Shown: positions 27,238 to 41,300 of the stretch, piece by piece
Layout of the letters: each line of letters opens with the position of its first letter
How positions within the stretch are numbered: the first letter of the stretch is position 1
Assembly (NCBI GenBank): GCA_921293015.1
Contig: OV121081.1
Coordinates: 46,215,877-46,279,876 of the forward strand
Origin: Phorcus lineatus
Lineage: Eukaryota; Mollusca; Gastropoda; Trochida; Trochidae
Length of the DNA stretch: 64,000 nt
Direction: 5' to 3'
Position numbers and translations under genes: made by a program
Notes under the pieces: model-generated
What the model was told of the DNA's origin: nothing
The model's database searches: none
The model's input: the letters and a program-made list of their open reading frames with translations, nothing else

Positions 27238-29280
27238 AACTACAGAATAGGTGTTATTCATCAGGAGTTTTATTGAGAATGAACAGTGGTAATATTACAA
27301 TGGAATGAATGAAATAAGCAAATGCAAGGAGCAAGACATTGGAAATATACATCAACAATAACTAGATGTAACAACGGTCTGGGACAAAGATTTAGTCAGT
27401 GACCAAAAAGCACTTCTATGTAAGACTAGTAAGTCCTGCCGGCATAATTTCTGTTTGAAAATCTTTCTAAAACCAAACTTAAAGGCTCAAACACACTTTT
27501 TGGAATAAAATTGGATAAACCGAGATGTTATATTTATAATATATATAGATTTATAACAGACTTATATATTGTTACACCTTTTTAATCAATTTTTATATTC
27601 ATACTTCAAAAATAACTTTATTTTGTTCAGGGAGAGGGGTTATACATGATTGTGCTTTTAAAATGGATTTCAAGGAATAAAATGTTCAGAGTAAGGTTAG
27701 GGTACATTTTCCTGGCACATTACTGCAATATGCTTAATTCATGACATCAGATATAATATATGATTACTTTAGATTGGTTTATATGACTACATTCCTTAAA
27801 ATCAAATTAAAAAATTGTACTATTTAGTAAAAAAAAGTATTCATAAGAAAATTTAAGGAACACCAAGGTAAGTGAATGGCCCTGTAATCTCATTCAGGAA
27901 TTATTAACTTGATAAACACATCAGATCAGCTTTACCATAACCAATAAATTACCTCAATATCCTTCCCCCTTGAGCCCTCCCCTTTAAAGGCACTGTAGTA
28001 TGTAGTTTACAAAAATATAGGAATCTCACAAAAATGAAAATAAATAGTTCCATTTGCAGGACAATGCTTTTTAATCAATACTTGTATTTCTTATACGAAA
28101 TTTATTAAAGCTACGCAGGCAATTTCCCGAACTCGAATGATTCTAAGGTTCAAACTAGAATGGTCTTATGAAGAGACCCTTAATCTATAAGTACATCTAA
28201 TTAAGCTCAGTGATGAGATGTTTTATCATCTGCAGAACATATATTTTCATAAATGTAATAGTAATATAAGAAAAAATAGAACATAATAAACAGTGCCTTT
28301 AATAGGACCCACATTATTAATTCATGCCCTGACAACACTTCCATTTGTTGAAAATATGCGACCTGTTACTTCTTCTACCTTTTTATTTTCACTCTGAATT
28401 TTATGTTCTATCTTCTTTCTCTACATTTTCATGTTCATATGCCTGTCAAAAAAGAAACATCAAACATTTACCTTGCCATGCCGATACTGACATCATATCA
28501 AGGATTATTGCAACTCTCATAGAATATTATGAATTGACAATGATAAACAATCAGAAACAATTGAATTTACAAAATAAATCCATGATTAAAACATTAATTT
28601 GCTTAAAAAATCATTATTGCAAATAAACTTTTCATGAAATCATTCATTACATAAATCTTTAAAGAAAATTGCTCAGCACATGTAAACCTTGCATAATTGT
28701 ATCAAATAACAAAATTACATTAGTTACAGATTCATATATTATTACCTAAGAACTGAAACAAAACCATTCATAAGTATTTGATATCCTGAAAAATATTTGC
28801 AAATATAGAATTCAGGGTATCAAAAAAAACTATACGTCATGCTTTCAAATCCATGCCAACCTTAATTCTAAAGTGTTAAATTATAATTGAACCCCTGTTG
28901 ATTACAACATATAAAAAACCTGAAATGTTTTAATGTTAAAAAAGGGAACTTAAAACTTATGTTTTAAAGATAATCTTGTATTGGTAATTTCACTTTTCTG
29001 TCTGACTGGTTGAACCTGTATTTCTTGTTCATATTCAATCAAATCATAAAAAGAATATTTGTTCATAACTTACATTGTAATTCAGCTCAACATAAATGAA
29101 AATGCCCTTTGAATAAATCCTTTAATGAAACAATATATACACATATTTATAGCAATCATACAAGTCAAACACGATTTCGTAATTTCAAAATTGTAACAGT
29201 TTTATCATCTAAGCTTACCCGAAGACCATTATGAAGCTGATGAAATCTTGACATGGTCTTTGTACCTGTTCTCTTGAATG

Positions 29281-29660
29281 AATACACAATGTTTTTGAAT
29301 ACACAACATGCTTGTAAACAATTTTTTGAATAAACATTGTGTATGAAAATAATGTCTTTGAATACACAATGTGTTTGAAAGCACTGTTTTTGAATACACA
29401 ATGTGTTTGAATAAAAGTTTTGAAATACATGTTTTTTAGAAAACTAAATGTTCTAAATACACAATGTGTTTGAAAACATTTATGAATACACAATGTGTTT
29501 GAAAACAACATATTTTAATACACATCTTTGAATTCAATGTTTTTTGATACACAATGTGTTTGAAAACAATGTCCTTGAATATAAAATGTTTTTGAAACAA
29601 TGTGTTGAAATACATGTTTTTTTGAAAACTAAATGTTTTGAATACATAATGTTTTTAAAC
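29281..29660 (-). repeat. Minisatellite, unit about 30-35 bp
   Basis: At least ten diverged units of the type tgaatacacaatgtgtttga plus a short aaaacaatgtttt-like spacer. Insertions and deletions make the period irregular. It generates spurious overlapping minus-strand open frames. The unit core acacaatgtgt is nearly self-complementary. Confidence 0.85.
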
Positions 29661-30637
29661 TGTTTTATGTGTTTTGACTTTCTTTTCAGCAGTATCATGG
29701 TGAGAAGCAACAGCTGCCAATAAATCCAGTCTCATTGTCAATGACCACTCATATTTTGAAATTTGATTTCATTTATGCCAAAACGTTTTAGTGCCAAAAT
29801 ATAAGATTTCAAAGTGTATGTCCTATCAGAAATTAGCATTTCATTTACAGTCTAGGGTCATTGATTTAGATCTTTAAATCACTTCTACTTGATACCTACA
29901 TTTCTTAGTTTATTTCCATCTTGGTAGGTTTTTGCATGTTTTCTCAAATATGGTTTTTAGGAAATAGTGTAAAAATAATTGAACAAAAGCTGCAAATGTT
30001 GTTCATGAATAACTGTTAGTTCGTATTGTCAGGAAATACAAATTGATCACATTGTAGTTTAGCTTTTGTCATATAAATTGGTGATTTTTATCAAGAAAAT
30101 TTTATACTTAATTTTTCAATGATTAGCAAACAAAATAAAATAATTCTTATTTCAATATTCATTGCTATTAACTCCCTTGGAATGCATATTTCAATGTGGT
30201 GAATATTTGTTAAAAAAAAAAATCATGAAATTCCTCTGGAACAAATACAGAATTAAAAAAACACAAATAATATGCTGCCTTGCAATAATGGAACTGAGTT
30301 GTGTGTTTTACAAAAAAAATTATATCTTGAAACAACAACTATCTCATCAAAAAGAGAGTTTGAAATATCAAACTGCAGGGTTTTGAGGTCTGAAATAGCA
30401 AAACCAAATAATTCAGTGTCTTGGTCTTGTCTTCTCGAGAAAGACAAAATAGATTCAGGACAAGAGAGACATACATACTTCTTGTTGAAAACTCCCTTCA
30501 ATAACCACAAAACCTGAAATGCATGAACATCACAACAGTGCAGTAAGCTGACTAGAGACATCAAATGATTTGGTGCAAGCTGTTTCTTTCTTGCCAGTCA
30601 TAGAGAAAATCGTTTAAACCTCACTTTTCACATTAAA

Positions 30638-30771
30638 GGTGAGGTGAATTGGGGCTTAACGCCGCTTTCAAGAGTATTTCACTGCTAGTATTATTGCAGG
30701 AAGAAAGCCTGCAACACCATTGTGGCTATGCATTGAGGTGAAACGGGCGAGCGTCGACTGGAACTAGCATT
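30638..30771 (-). mobile_element. 5'-truncated SINE, copy 4
   Basis: Tail and first half of the SINE body; the head is missing. Flanks cattaaag and cattcaag (7 of 8 identical) may be a decayed target duplication. Confidence 0.7.
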
Positions 30772-31767
30772 CAAGTATAGATTGGATCATAATCAGTGAT
30801 ATTGACTACTTCAGCATAGTCAAAATGTGTGAGTATACATTTGAGTATACAATGGAAAATTAGCGACTTGCTTTCCAACATGGTTTGTAAGCAGTAGGAT
30901 AAATGAGTATACTTTGTACACTTCAGCATTAGGTAAAAATTAAAAAAATGTGACAAATGGTCTTATTAAAGTACAACACTGAAATGGTTTAATGTAATGA
31001 ACTTACATAATTTAAGACTACAGACTTGGACAAACTTTATCAGCTATTCATTTGTCCCCTGAACATTTTCCAAATATGTCTCAAAGAAAAACGTGTACAT
31101 ATTTTCTATAAGGTTACGTCCTGCACCATCAGGGTATATTTATCCACAAGGTTTCTAAATCCTCTCATTGCCTTCACTGCATTTCCTCGGTATTGCTACT
31201 GGCTGGTTACATTAGCTTTTTGTAGCATGAAGACGCTATTCTGACCACCCTATAGGAATATCTTATCTGGGTACTTCCGTTATTGCTTATTTCTTTGGCT
31301 GGTTATTAATAGGTAATATGTTGGACATTCAATGAAGGCAGTCAAGGATTGTATGACACGGATATATAAATGCAACTGTAGTCGGATGTGAAGGGGAATA
31401 ATGTATTGCCTTCTTGCCCATGGTGTGACAATGTGCATATGGTGTTCATGAAGTATTTGGGTAACAAAAGTGAAAAAAAATTTCATTGAAATGTGAAAAC
31501 AATCAGAAAATAATATGTTACACTTAACTGTACATGAATAGTCATTGAAGAGATGTGAACAGATTGTCCAATCTGAACCAACACACAACCAGACTTGACA
31601 AGTCCTTTCCAAAAATATTTGTGCCTGCATCACACCACAAACACAGGCCCATCTCTCTGTACATAAAGCGTCCATAATATCAAACTTGATGGATGAGATC
31701 ATCCATAATACAACGATCAGCAAAACCAAAATATAGTCCCACTGTACACAAGCTTAGTATCATCTGT

Positions 31768-31995
31768 GATCAATACAGTAAAGTATTGAAAAGATTTCTG
31801 CACAATTGGACCAACAAATCTGTCAGTCAGGCACACGACATCTCTAAGCACTGATATCAGAAGATGATCCTTTTGTACAAAGCCTGGACAATACAGTAGA
31901 GTTATGGAAATGTTTTGTGCAATGGGAGCAACAACTCCTTCCATCAGTCTGTTACACAACATCTATACAGTCAGAAAGGCACTTCAGACTCCAAC
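31768..31995. repeat. Imperfect direct duplication, about 118-bp period
   Basis: Two units, from 31768 and from 31886, share caatacagta, a tgcaca/tgtgcaat block, caacaa, and a cagtc...acac.acatct block. A weaker third unit may start near 31545. It lies directly after the SMCHD1 stop codon and so is probably 3'UTR. Confidence 0.5.
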
Positions 31996-32004
31996 AGACA
32001 CAAA

Positions 32005-32323
32005 TCACGTTTTCCTTAGCTTCTTGCGACCATCATCCGACACCACAGTTGTCATGGAGGCAATCCTCTTGCTGGCGCGGGTGGGTGTGAGGTCTCCATT
32101 TTGAGCCTGATGTGGAGCGGAGGAGGTTGAGGAGGATGTGGAGGCTGTTCGCTGACGTTTGGACGGAGAGGCCGCAACTGCTGTTGATGATGTTGTTGTG
32201 TTGTTGGGTCTCAGGCGTGGATCGTTGTTGTTGCTGACAGGACGAGACCGGGGCTGCATACCAACGCCTGTAGAGAAAACAAGGGTATCTGAGCTGAATG
32301 AAGAACATTTGTAAAGAGCAAGT

Positions 32324-32357
<34 letters not shown>

Positions 32358-35300
32358 CAAGGGTAAAAAATATTTTCAGACATACAGCAGTTTTCTTGCA
32401 TTAAGTTACAAAAGTTTTCAAAAAATACTTAATACCATGAAATAAGAGGGAAGTCATTTAAAGTGATTCTTAAAGATATTATATCCCAGTTTTGTATCAG
32501 ACTTCAATCCCCCTTTTCATAAAAACAATACATTCATGTAAATAAAACACCAAACAGAGGATTCCGAAAGTTTGTTAGTTAGAAAAGAGCGAAGTGGAGT
32601 CCCAATGACAGGTCTGTCATCTGCTCCGATCATTTCACAGAGGACTGTTATGATCTTTCCTACGATTTCAAAACGGACTTTGGACTTGCCCCACAAAGGA
32701 AAAAAAACTTGTCAAAAATGCTGTAATAAGAGTTTATAAACAGATGAAGATGATAACAGGCCCGCTACCCGTCTGTCCAGCGAGATATGACAGTCAACCA
32801 TATCGGAAGAGAAAACGGACGGAATACTTTGAGAAGAGGGAACGAAAGAGGGTAAGGAATTTCAAAGAAAGGCTAATTCAAAATTCTATTCAGGAGGAGG
32901 TGGGATAAATAATCATGAAACTTTTGGGGAGTTGTCTATAATTGATGATTTTGCAGACGTATGTTGACTTTTTATCTGCAGTATAAATTTATATCTCTTT
33001 AGATAAGTCGCAGAAATTATCAATTCAAACCCCAAATTTTTTTTTAATTTTTAGTATTTGATTGCATATGGGGCATGTCACTTATGTTTGTATGTTGACA
33101 CTACAGTTTTGGTCATAACAACTATGAAAAATTATAATTTCTTGCTACAGCGTCATTTTAGAAGCAACAAAAAGTAAAATTAGAGTCATAAAGCTGCCCC
33201 GGAGAAACATTTACCATTTTATGTAGCCTTACAGTGGATAATTTATAACCTATTTGATATTGATAAACATTGCAGAATGAAATAAGATATTTAGTAATAC
33301 AGATTTGTTAATATATTGTCATGTGTCACGTGTATTGACAAACCTAATTACCTTCATCAAGTTTCAATAAAGGCTGTTGATCATGTGTGATAATAAAGTT
33401 TAGATAACTAATCAGTGCCTTGTGTATTACCTATTGGAAATGTGCCAGGTGCTGAGGTCATTAAGTTTATTGTTTATTTGCCATAATGTACACGGCATTT
33501 CACATAGACTGTTAGGTAATAACTTTATGACTATATTGTCTGGTGTGAAAAAGTAGTGTTAGGTAGCTAAAAACCCCTCTCTCTGGTAATATACCGGTAC
33601 TAAAGTACTGACGGAAATGGAAATAATATGCTTTTCAGCGTTAATGTTTTTATCTGGTTGAAATAGTTAAAACTGAAAAAGAATTTCATATTTACAATAC
33701 ATTTCCAAGCAGGCTTTACCTTACATCACAATCAACAATAAATGGTGTGTTATTATTGACATTATTGGCCTACGTCCCTCTAGATTAGTATCAGACTCTT
33801 TATCTCAAACATTAACTCACACAAAACAACAATAATCTATATCCTTACTATGCAAAATACATTAGTACGTAACTCTAGTTAGGTGGCAAATCGCGAATCA
33901 AGAGGTACAGTTACTAAACACATCAAAGATATGATCTTCATTATCACTAATAACTGGTAAATAAGGCCACAAACAGCTGCTCGGAACCGTCGTATCCCAA
34001 TGACGAGATCCGGAAGTTGCCGAGAGGCAGTCCATCAAAAGCGAGATCTCATTGTTACAGTCATGCAAAGCAGAAACACAGAGTTACGATATTGAGTTGA
34101 CACTTTAAAATGGCACAAACTAGTAACAAATATTCTACATATACACAGGGGGATAGTTTGACTAATGACATCATCAATTTTGCTCACCCAATTTGTGTTC
34201 AATCTCCTTCATCTGCCTCTCCGCCTCACGGCACTCTGAGTACTTGGAGACCATCTCGGGCAGTTTCTGACATTCGAGCTGTTCCTCCAGGTCACTCCGC
34301 GCCTTGCTCAATCTCTCTAAGGCACCCTTGTAGCTCTGTAGTGTGTCTACAGGGGAACATGTATATTGTAGACACTAACAAACTGTCCATGGAATAATAT
34401 TTTATCAAACAAGTGCTTTGTATGGAAAATGTTGGCGCAAACCTTATAGACAATCATTAACTGGTTTAATAAAACTTGTATTATATCGTAGGATGTTGAG
34501 CTTTCTGTTTATTACTCGCCTACATTTATCATGATTAATTGCTGAGTAAGCGCTGAAGATAACAACTTTGCCAGTTTAGTATGATTGTCACAGAATATGT
34601 GATATTGTGATGTAACAACTGCAAACTATTGTGACAGCACACATGCAGTGGTAAACATCAGGATATTATTTCCATATAACTATAAAACGGTCATATCTTA
34701 TAAAGTTGAGTAACAGGGGTGTATAACAGCACTGTGCTTGTCATTCTGTACGTGCATCTACTTTTGTTTCATATATATAACTAAACAGTAACATGACTTG
34801 CAAACTTCAAATTTAGACAGAGGTTACCTATGTGGTTGTATTGTCACTTTTACACAGACTATTTATTGAAATTTTTCCACGAACAGCAAAATTTCTTGCT
34901 TTGTTTTCAAAGTTTAACTTGATGATTTTATGACCTTTTCATTCATAAGTACAAATCTTATAAGGATGCTAAAAGTCATGTGACATCTTATTGTCCAAGC
35001 ATATAACATCATGTGAAACTCTCTTTGTGTCAGACATAACAACACCAATGACATAATGATAAAAGGGCAGGTAACTCTACTCACCTAGTTGAGTACAGAG
35101 CGCATGATAGGCCATAGGCAGTGGTTCACTGAATACAGCACCTCGTAGCTTCTCTATTGGCAGAGCTTTGTTCATCGTCCCGCCAAACTTGCCATTGCTT
35201 CGGATCCTGTCCCCACTTCTTGTCAGGATAGTGGGACAGTGTGTATGTTTGATGATCTAAATATATATAGAAATATATGATTGCTTATTTTCAAAAACAT

Positions 35301-38300
35301 TGCTGAAGTAAGACTTGCAGTATATAATTTTACATATACTGCACGAACCAAATTCTATCTTAATATTTGTATCATACTACCTTTTGGAATTGTCATCCAA
35401 AAAGAAAAAAGTGACACTTTTCTGAACATTATAACCTATATGCTGATATATGAGCAGTGGCATACTTTTCATATGAGCACATGTTAACATATCACTGAAG
35501 TGAAGCAACATCTGTTTCAGTGCAGGCTTAAATGTTTTGTCCTCTGTGACATCATGAAACAATTATTTACAACATCACTAAGGCTTGTACAAGGCCGTTT
35601 AATTACACAATTTGAATGAAATAGAATCAGTAACCAATTATATATTAAACAGTAAATTCATGCAAATCAGTTTTAATTTGTTTTCATTAGAGACGTACAA
35701 TTCTCTTCCCTAGTGAATAAATTCAAATCATGTGTGTACGCACCTCTTGTCTGTAGGTGTTGGCATGGTCTAGAGTGTCCAGGATAAGAGTGTCACCCAG
35801 CAACATGCCGAACACTGCAACAATACAGAAAGGATATTGAACTTCGGATCATAACGCCATGTTTGTCTTGTCATGGAAATTTTAATATTCCTAAGAGGTG
35901 CATCAATTCTCTATCTCATTTGATGAGCTAAACATGGTATTTGTCAATTTACACATATTTTATTCAATATATTATGCTATCCTTGTAATTTCCTTCTGAG
36001 CACTAATTCCATGTTGAATGCCACATGGCAAAGCAAGCAACAATTTTACATTACAAAATTATTTGTAAGGTCATGGCTATATTTAATGTCAAAACGTTAA
36101 ACCTTTAAGTTGAAGAAAAGGATATTGGACTTGTTATATGATAAATATTTTGTTAATGAATAAACAGATAAACATTCTTAAATTTTGATTTGATTTCAAA
36201 GACTGCAAAAATCTCCAAGTACCAACTTAAAAGATCAAATTACTGCATACTCTTTTAAAAATAAAAAGCAGTGGGTGAAAACATGTATTGTCTTTCATGT
36301 TTATTCTCACACCAATCCAAATTACAAAACAGTGCAATTCTGATTAACAGAACCTTTTTTTGGGAAATCACACGTCAGAAATTTCTCTTTATTCTAATCA
36401 AACATGCACGTAAAAACAATTCTGACAGAACTGACACAACAGATGGTCTGAATAAACTGGTTCATCAACAGTGGCTCTGATGAATAATTAAGGAGAGCTC
36501 GTTAGCGTGTGATCTCACCGATGCGGCAGTTGTCCTGGTCCTGTGGGAAGATGAGCATGTCTCGGGCGTACACTGGGTTACCTGGGGGCTTCCAACTGGG
36601 TCGGAACCGTGTGTGCGGGAGAGGTCTGAAACATTCACAACCTTGTGCTGCAAACTTCAAATACAACTTTTATAGAAGTTTAGTAAGGATGGAAGCTGCT
36701 ATGAGCTTAGTCAATGGGAAATATTGCTGCCCACATTTTGGTGAAAGTTTTATGAAATTATCTTTCTTAATGTTCAAAATATCAAGGGTCAAAATAAGCA
36801 ATATTATAATATAATGGTCTTTTTGATAAATACTATACATTAAAACTAATTAGTTTTTACAAGTTTGAAATAAAATATAGACAGGCATTTTGTGAATTAC
36901 ATAAAAATCAAGTTTAAAAACCGGACAAGGATCTGTATCTAAATGTTGTGCTTTAGAAAAACAAGGTTTTCCATAAAAAAAAAATTGTCCTTATTTGATA
37001 AATACATCATATGTTTTAATGGATGAGGATATACATGGTTTACACAACTTTCCGATCAATTACACTCTTCAGCAAATAATTTTGCTGAGGTACTAAGTAA
37101 AATATTAATTTTGGTATACATTCACAATTTTGAAGCATCGAGCTACAATAATTTGTCATCATGAGCTCAATGCCAACCCTGAACTTTGTTCAAGTTTTAT
37201 ATATAACTTGAACACATGCTAAAACTCCATTATAAAACTCACAGAAGTAGGTCAAGTTATCATATTCAAATTCTAGATGGTCCTAAGCTAACTTGTTGAG
37301 TATGTATCACATTTACTCTTGTAAATATATACATTGCAAAAATATTTCCCACCCCTAAATAAGCTTCAATGGATTAACCATTTCTTTAAATTAATGTCAA
37401 CAAATAAATAAATTTGAATTCGTATCAAATAGGGATATAAAATGTATGTAAAAAACAAAAACACTTCGATCAGACGATCACAAGAGCAAATCGATGCTTT
37501 CAATCATCACAAAGAGTTACCTCCCTTGAAAGCAACCACATCTTAATCTGATTAATTATTCACAATTAAACTACTGCATCTGACTTTTGATTAAATCAAC
37601 GTGAATAAATTATGAGCTGTGGGATGGTAAAGCACGCACGGACTGCAACCATGGTTATACCAAACTCTGGAGACCTGTGTGTAGCTTAATCTCAATATCT
37701 TAGTTTATTTGGACACGGTTACAGGATGTCGTAGGATTCCTATGTCTTGATTATCATCATGTAAGTTGATATATAATCATTCCAAATCTTTTTGGTTCAT
37801 ATTCACCATATGTAAGATTTCAACTGAAATAAGTTTATATTCATCACAATATTTGATATTACCCATATGAAAACTATAGCCACTGTAAATCATATCTACT
37901 TTTATTCTTTCACATTGATGTTAGAAGGAAAGATTTCTCTATGCTTTATTACATTTATATCTACAGATTCTGTTTTTCATTTTATCTTTTAAAGACATTT
38001 CCTTTTTTCATAATTGTCATTGCGGTTTTACTTTTGTGAAAACAGTTTCGATGTTTTGGTTAACCTTTTTTCTACAGAAAACCCCTTTTTATGACGCTTT
38101 CTTTAATATGTATAGTTGAGGAGATATTTGTTTGATGGTTATAATGGACAAAGTATTTTGAAATAACAAGTATGATACTTGGCAGGGATCAAACAACAAA
38201 TTGCATATGTGACTATGTGCTATCATCTATATGTACAATCACAAATATTGGGTCTTCACAATTTCACTACTATTGGTTTATACAGTGAGTCAGCTGAGTC

Positions 38301-41300
38301 AACATTTTGATATGATGTACAACGACAAGTTGAAGGGAGGGAAAGTCATTCAACTGGTTTTAATAAGGTGTGCTCACTAGGGGTGCGACAATACAGAAGA
38401 GTCATGATACGATACGTACCTCGATATATGGGTCACAATACAATATGTATATCCATACATACAACTAAAATATAATGATTCTGAGTATCTTTGAACTTTT
38501 TTATTTCTATGTATTGTCTGTACGAATAAACTAATAAACATTAAAAACAAAGTGGGATTTTAGGTCGTTTAAGATCTCAATTAAAGAGCAGTTCATACAT
38601 TTCTCAAATCTCAGTGTCTTTATTTTTTTTCAAGATTCAAGCACTAAATCAGAAACTTCAAACGAAATAAATGAGCATGTTTAAATTATCAAGGAACAAT
38701 TTACTAGTGTTTCTGTACCCAACAACTACACTTTTCAATACAAATATATTAATTGTTCTCAACAACATTTTTTGAACTTTGTCAAGAAATATCTTTAGAA
38801 AATAGAGTAATATAAAATAAAACTGTCGCATCTATTACTAGTGTCAGTGGTGTCAGGCATTTTTTAGACAGACGGTTATTTATTAGGGATGTTATCATTG
38901 GTTAGAAAAACAAAAACCAGTACAACGTCAATTCTCATTGGCCAAAGGCAAACGACACGGTGATGTAAACATTTTGTGCATAGAAGTCATTTCTCTTTCA
39001 GCAAATATTACATAAATTTTAGAGAAATTTTTACATTTGTTTTTTGTAATGATCAATGTGTCATAATAACTGTAACATTCATTACAGCATCACGTTTGTT
39101 AAGGACAGCACTAGGAGAAATTCTCTTCATCGTAATTCACACATGGTTGACATATTTCATATACAAGATCAATAACTTTAAATATTTTCCTATTTCATTT
39201 TTCAATTTTGCAGAGAAATACCTTATAAATGTACAGATTGTATGTTGTTAAAATTTGGTGAAATTTTTAGAAATGTTATTGTAAGGAAAAAAAATTAACT
39301 TTGTATTTCAGAATAGTCTTCAGAATTGATTTCCGTAAGGAAACAACAATGCATATATATTTTACGTTGTCGCAAAAATATTCAGTTCGGACCAAAAACT
39401 AGGTCAAATTTGGAATATTTATATAAAGTATTAGGATGATACTAAGTTAAATAACTTAATTTCTTTTCTTTTAAATCAGATGCATTTCCATTGTTTTGAA
39501 ATACCGATATTTGATTGACAACTCGAAATGGTGTTTGCATTCCTGAAGCTTCTTGTGCCAAAATTATACTATCTTTTTGTAATGTCTATTTGTCTTGTAA
39601 AATAATTTTTGTAAGACATTTCTTATGAATATGGCTATGACATTGACTTATTCTCTTTCAATTAATAGCTCTTTATGATCCACATATATTTTGAATTTAC
39701 ACCCTTCTCAAAGTTTGACAAGAGTAAAAAATAAACTGTATATATAATTCATTCATCACCGGTTAGAAAAATAAATTTCTATACATATGCATCGTATCGT
39801 AGTGGGTGTATCGAGATACATGGCAACATCGGGGAATTGTTTCACCCTTAGTGCTCACTACATATATTCTATACAGGGGCAAGCATATTCATATTTCATA
39901 TTTTTCATATGCCCTAGGGCAGAATAAAATTTTGTCACAGTGGCACAACTCCATCCTTAAGGTCTATTACATTTAAAATGAGGTAGCAGTAGCCAGCCTA
40001 AGCTTGATAGCAGATTTTTTAATACTTCCTCAGTTTTAAAACAAATAACTCGGACTCACCTGCCTTGTTTTTCATGAGGTGCTGCTATTGCTAGACAATT
40101 GTTGGTTAGGTGGTTACATAAGTGATACAAGATACTTGCTTTGGTAGATATCAGGGTATTGAGGGAGCTACACAGATATAAATACGTTGAGGTAGCAGGA
40201 TGATTTTAAGGAGACTAAGAAAATATGAGTAGAAGAAGGTACATACTTGCCCCAGTCCGGAAGGTTCTTCCTGTAGATGGAATCCAGGGGGAGCACCTGC
40301 TGTTTGCCGTTAGTCTGGTGGTAAATCTCCTTGGCCTAGGGTGAACATATAGATTAAGATGAGTATAAATTGCATTAGTAGCTTATCTTGCTATGTAGTG
40401 AGCTGAAAAACAAGACAGCCTGAATGTGCAGTTTGACATGGTAAATATTAAATTACAGAAAACAGTAAATTACCAGCATACAACAAGAGTACTCTGAGAG
40501 CACACAAGGCAGTCACAAGGCCTCCGGAAAAAGCAACCAGTGTAAAAAGCAAGGGATGAAAAACCTCCTGTGACACATATGTTCTACGTAAATCACTGCT
40601 GCTCATCTTTTAAACACAATGATGTAATTGGTCCGCAAATGACTAGGTTTGTCTGCACTAAACTGGTCACAGAACATGTTACCCTTGGGGCTGCTGTCAG
40701 ATCATGTGATAAGGAAACTCCTTTGAGAATGAGCTTTTATCTTGGTAGAGTCTATGATGAGAATATTTAATTCCCCAGAACAGGGTTGATATTGATAAGG
40801 AAAATAAGACCTTGCACATGCAGCAGCAGTGAGATTCATTAATTGTAAATGAAGGAGGGGTTGGTGTTAACCCCATTTAAATGCACTTGATCTTCAAAGG
40901 AGGGTGACGTTGGGGGCATAGGGATTGAAGGGGGAGGGGGAGATCCTTATTCCCTCCTACTAATCTGTCAATGAGAATGTAATAGCTGCAGTTACCTTCT
41001 TGGTAGTGAGAGTGACGACGCAGTCCATGTCAGCTGACATGTGCCAAGACATTACCTTGGCAATATCTCCGTCCTCCACCTGGCCCAGGTGTGCTATCTG
41101 TAAGAACAAGGAGAAACAGTAACATATCAAGCCTCATGGAAATCACCATTCATGATTTTATTGGGAACCAAATGTCCTAGAATACAACCTCTATGTTCTA
41201 TTCACTTCCACAATACCATATCAAAGTGGTTTGAATGAAACCGTGTTTTTTTAGAGGTTGGTTTCATCAATTATATTTACTTATACTATATCATGATAAA

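Larger units (their letters stand above)
22658..32004. other. Convergent 3' flank between SLC25A32 and SMCHD1 without a recognised gene
   Basis: Both neighbours end towards this 9.3-kb interval, so it holds their 3'UTRs and possibly their polyadenylation sites. Candidate AATAAA on the plus strand is near 26655; candidates on the minus strand are near 29910 and 27270. None is decisive. It contains two SINE copies, two hairpins, a minisatellite and an imperfect duplication. The open frames here, the longest 149 codons at 31280-31729 on the minus strand, resemble no protein I know. Confidence 0.6.

Noticed and set aside
29165..29511. Overlapping minus-strand open frames of 78 and 98 codons
   Set aside because: They are translations of the minisatellite; the repetitive residues come from its unit in different frames.
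29281..29660. Regular repeats resembling a CRISPR array
   Set aside because: Units vary in length and sequence, there are no unique spacers, and the DNA is animal.
31280..31729. 149-codon minus-strand open frame
   Set aside because: No recognisable domain, composition is that of noncoding AT-rich DNA, and it lies downstream of the SMCHD1 stop codon.
32033..32401. Open frame with a run of Asp and the poly-Met start in another frame
   Set aside because: Both arise from the (TGA)n repeat read into the last SMCHD1 exon; the true exon starts at the acceptor at 32267 in a single frame.
38976..39251. 91-codon plus-strand frame within the hAT-type element
   Set aside because: Hydrophobic, AT-driven composition with no hAT transposase or BED-finger motif.
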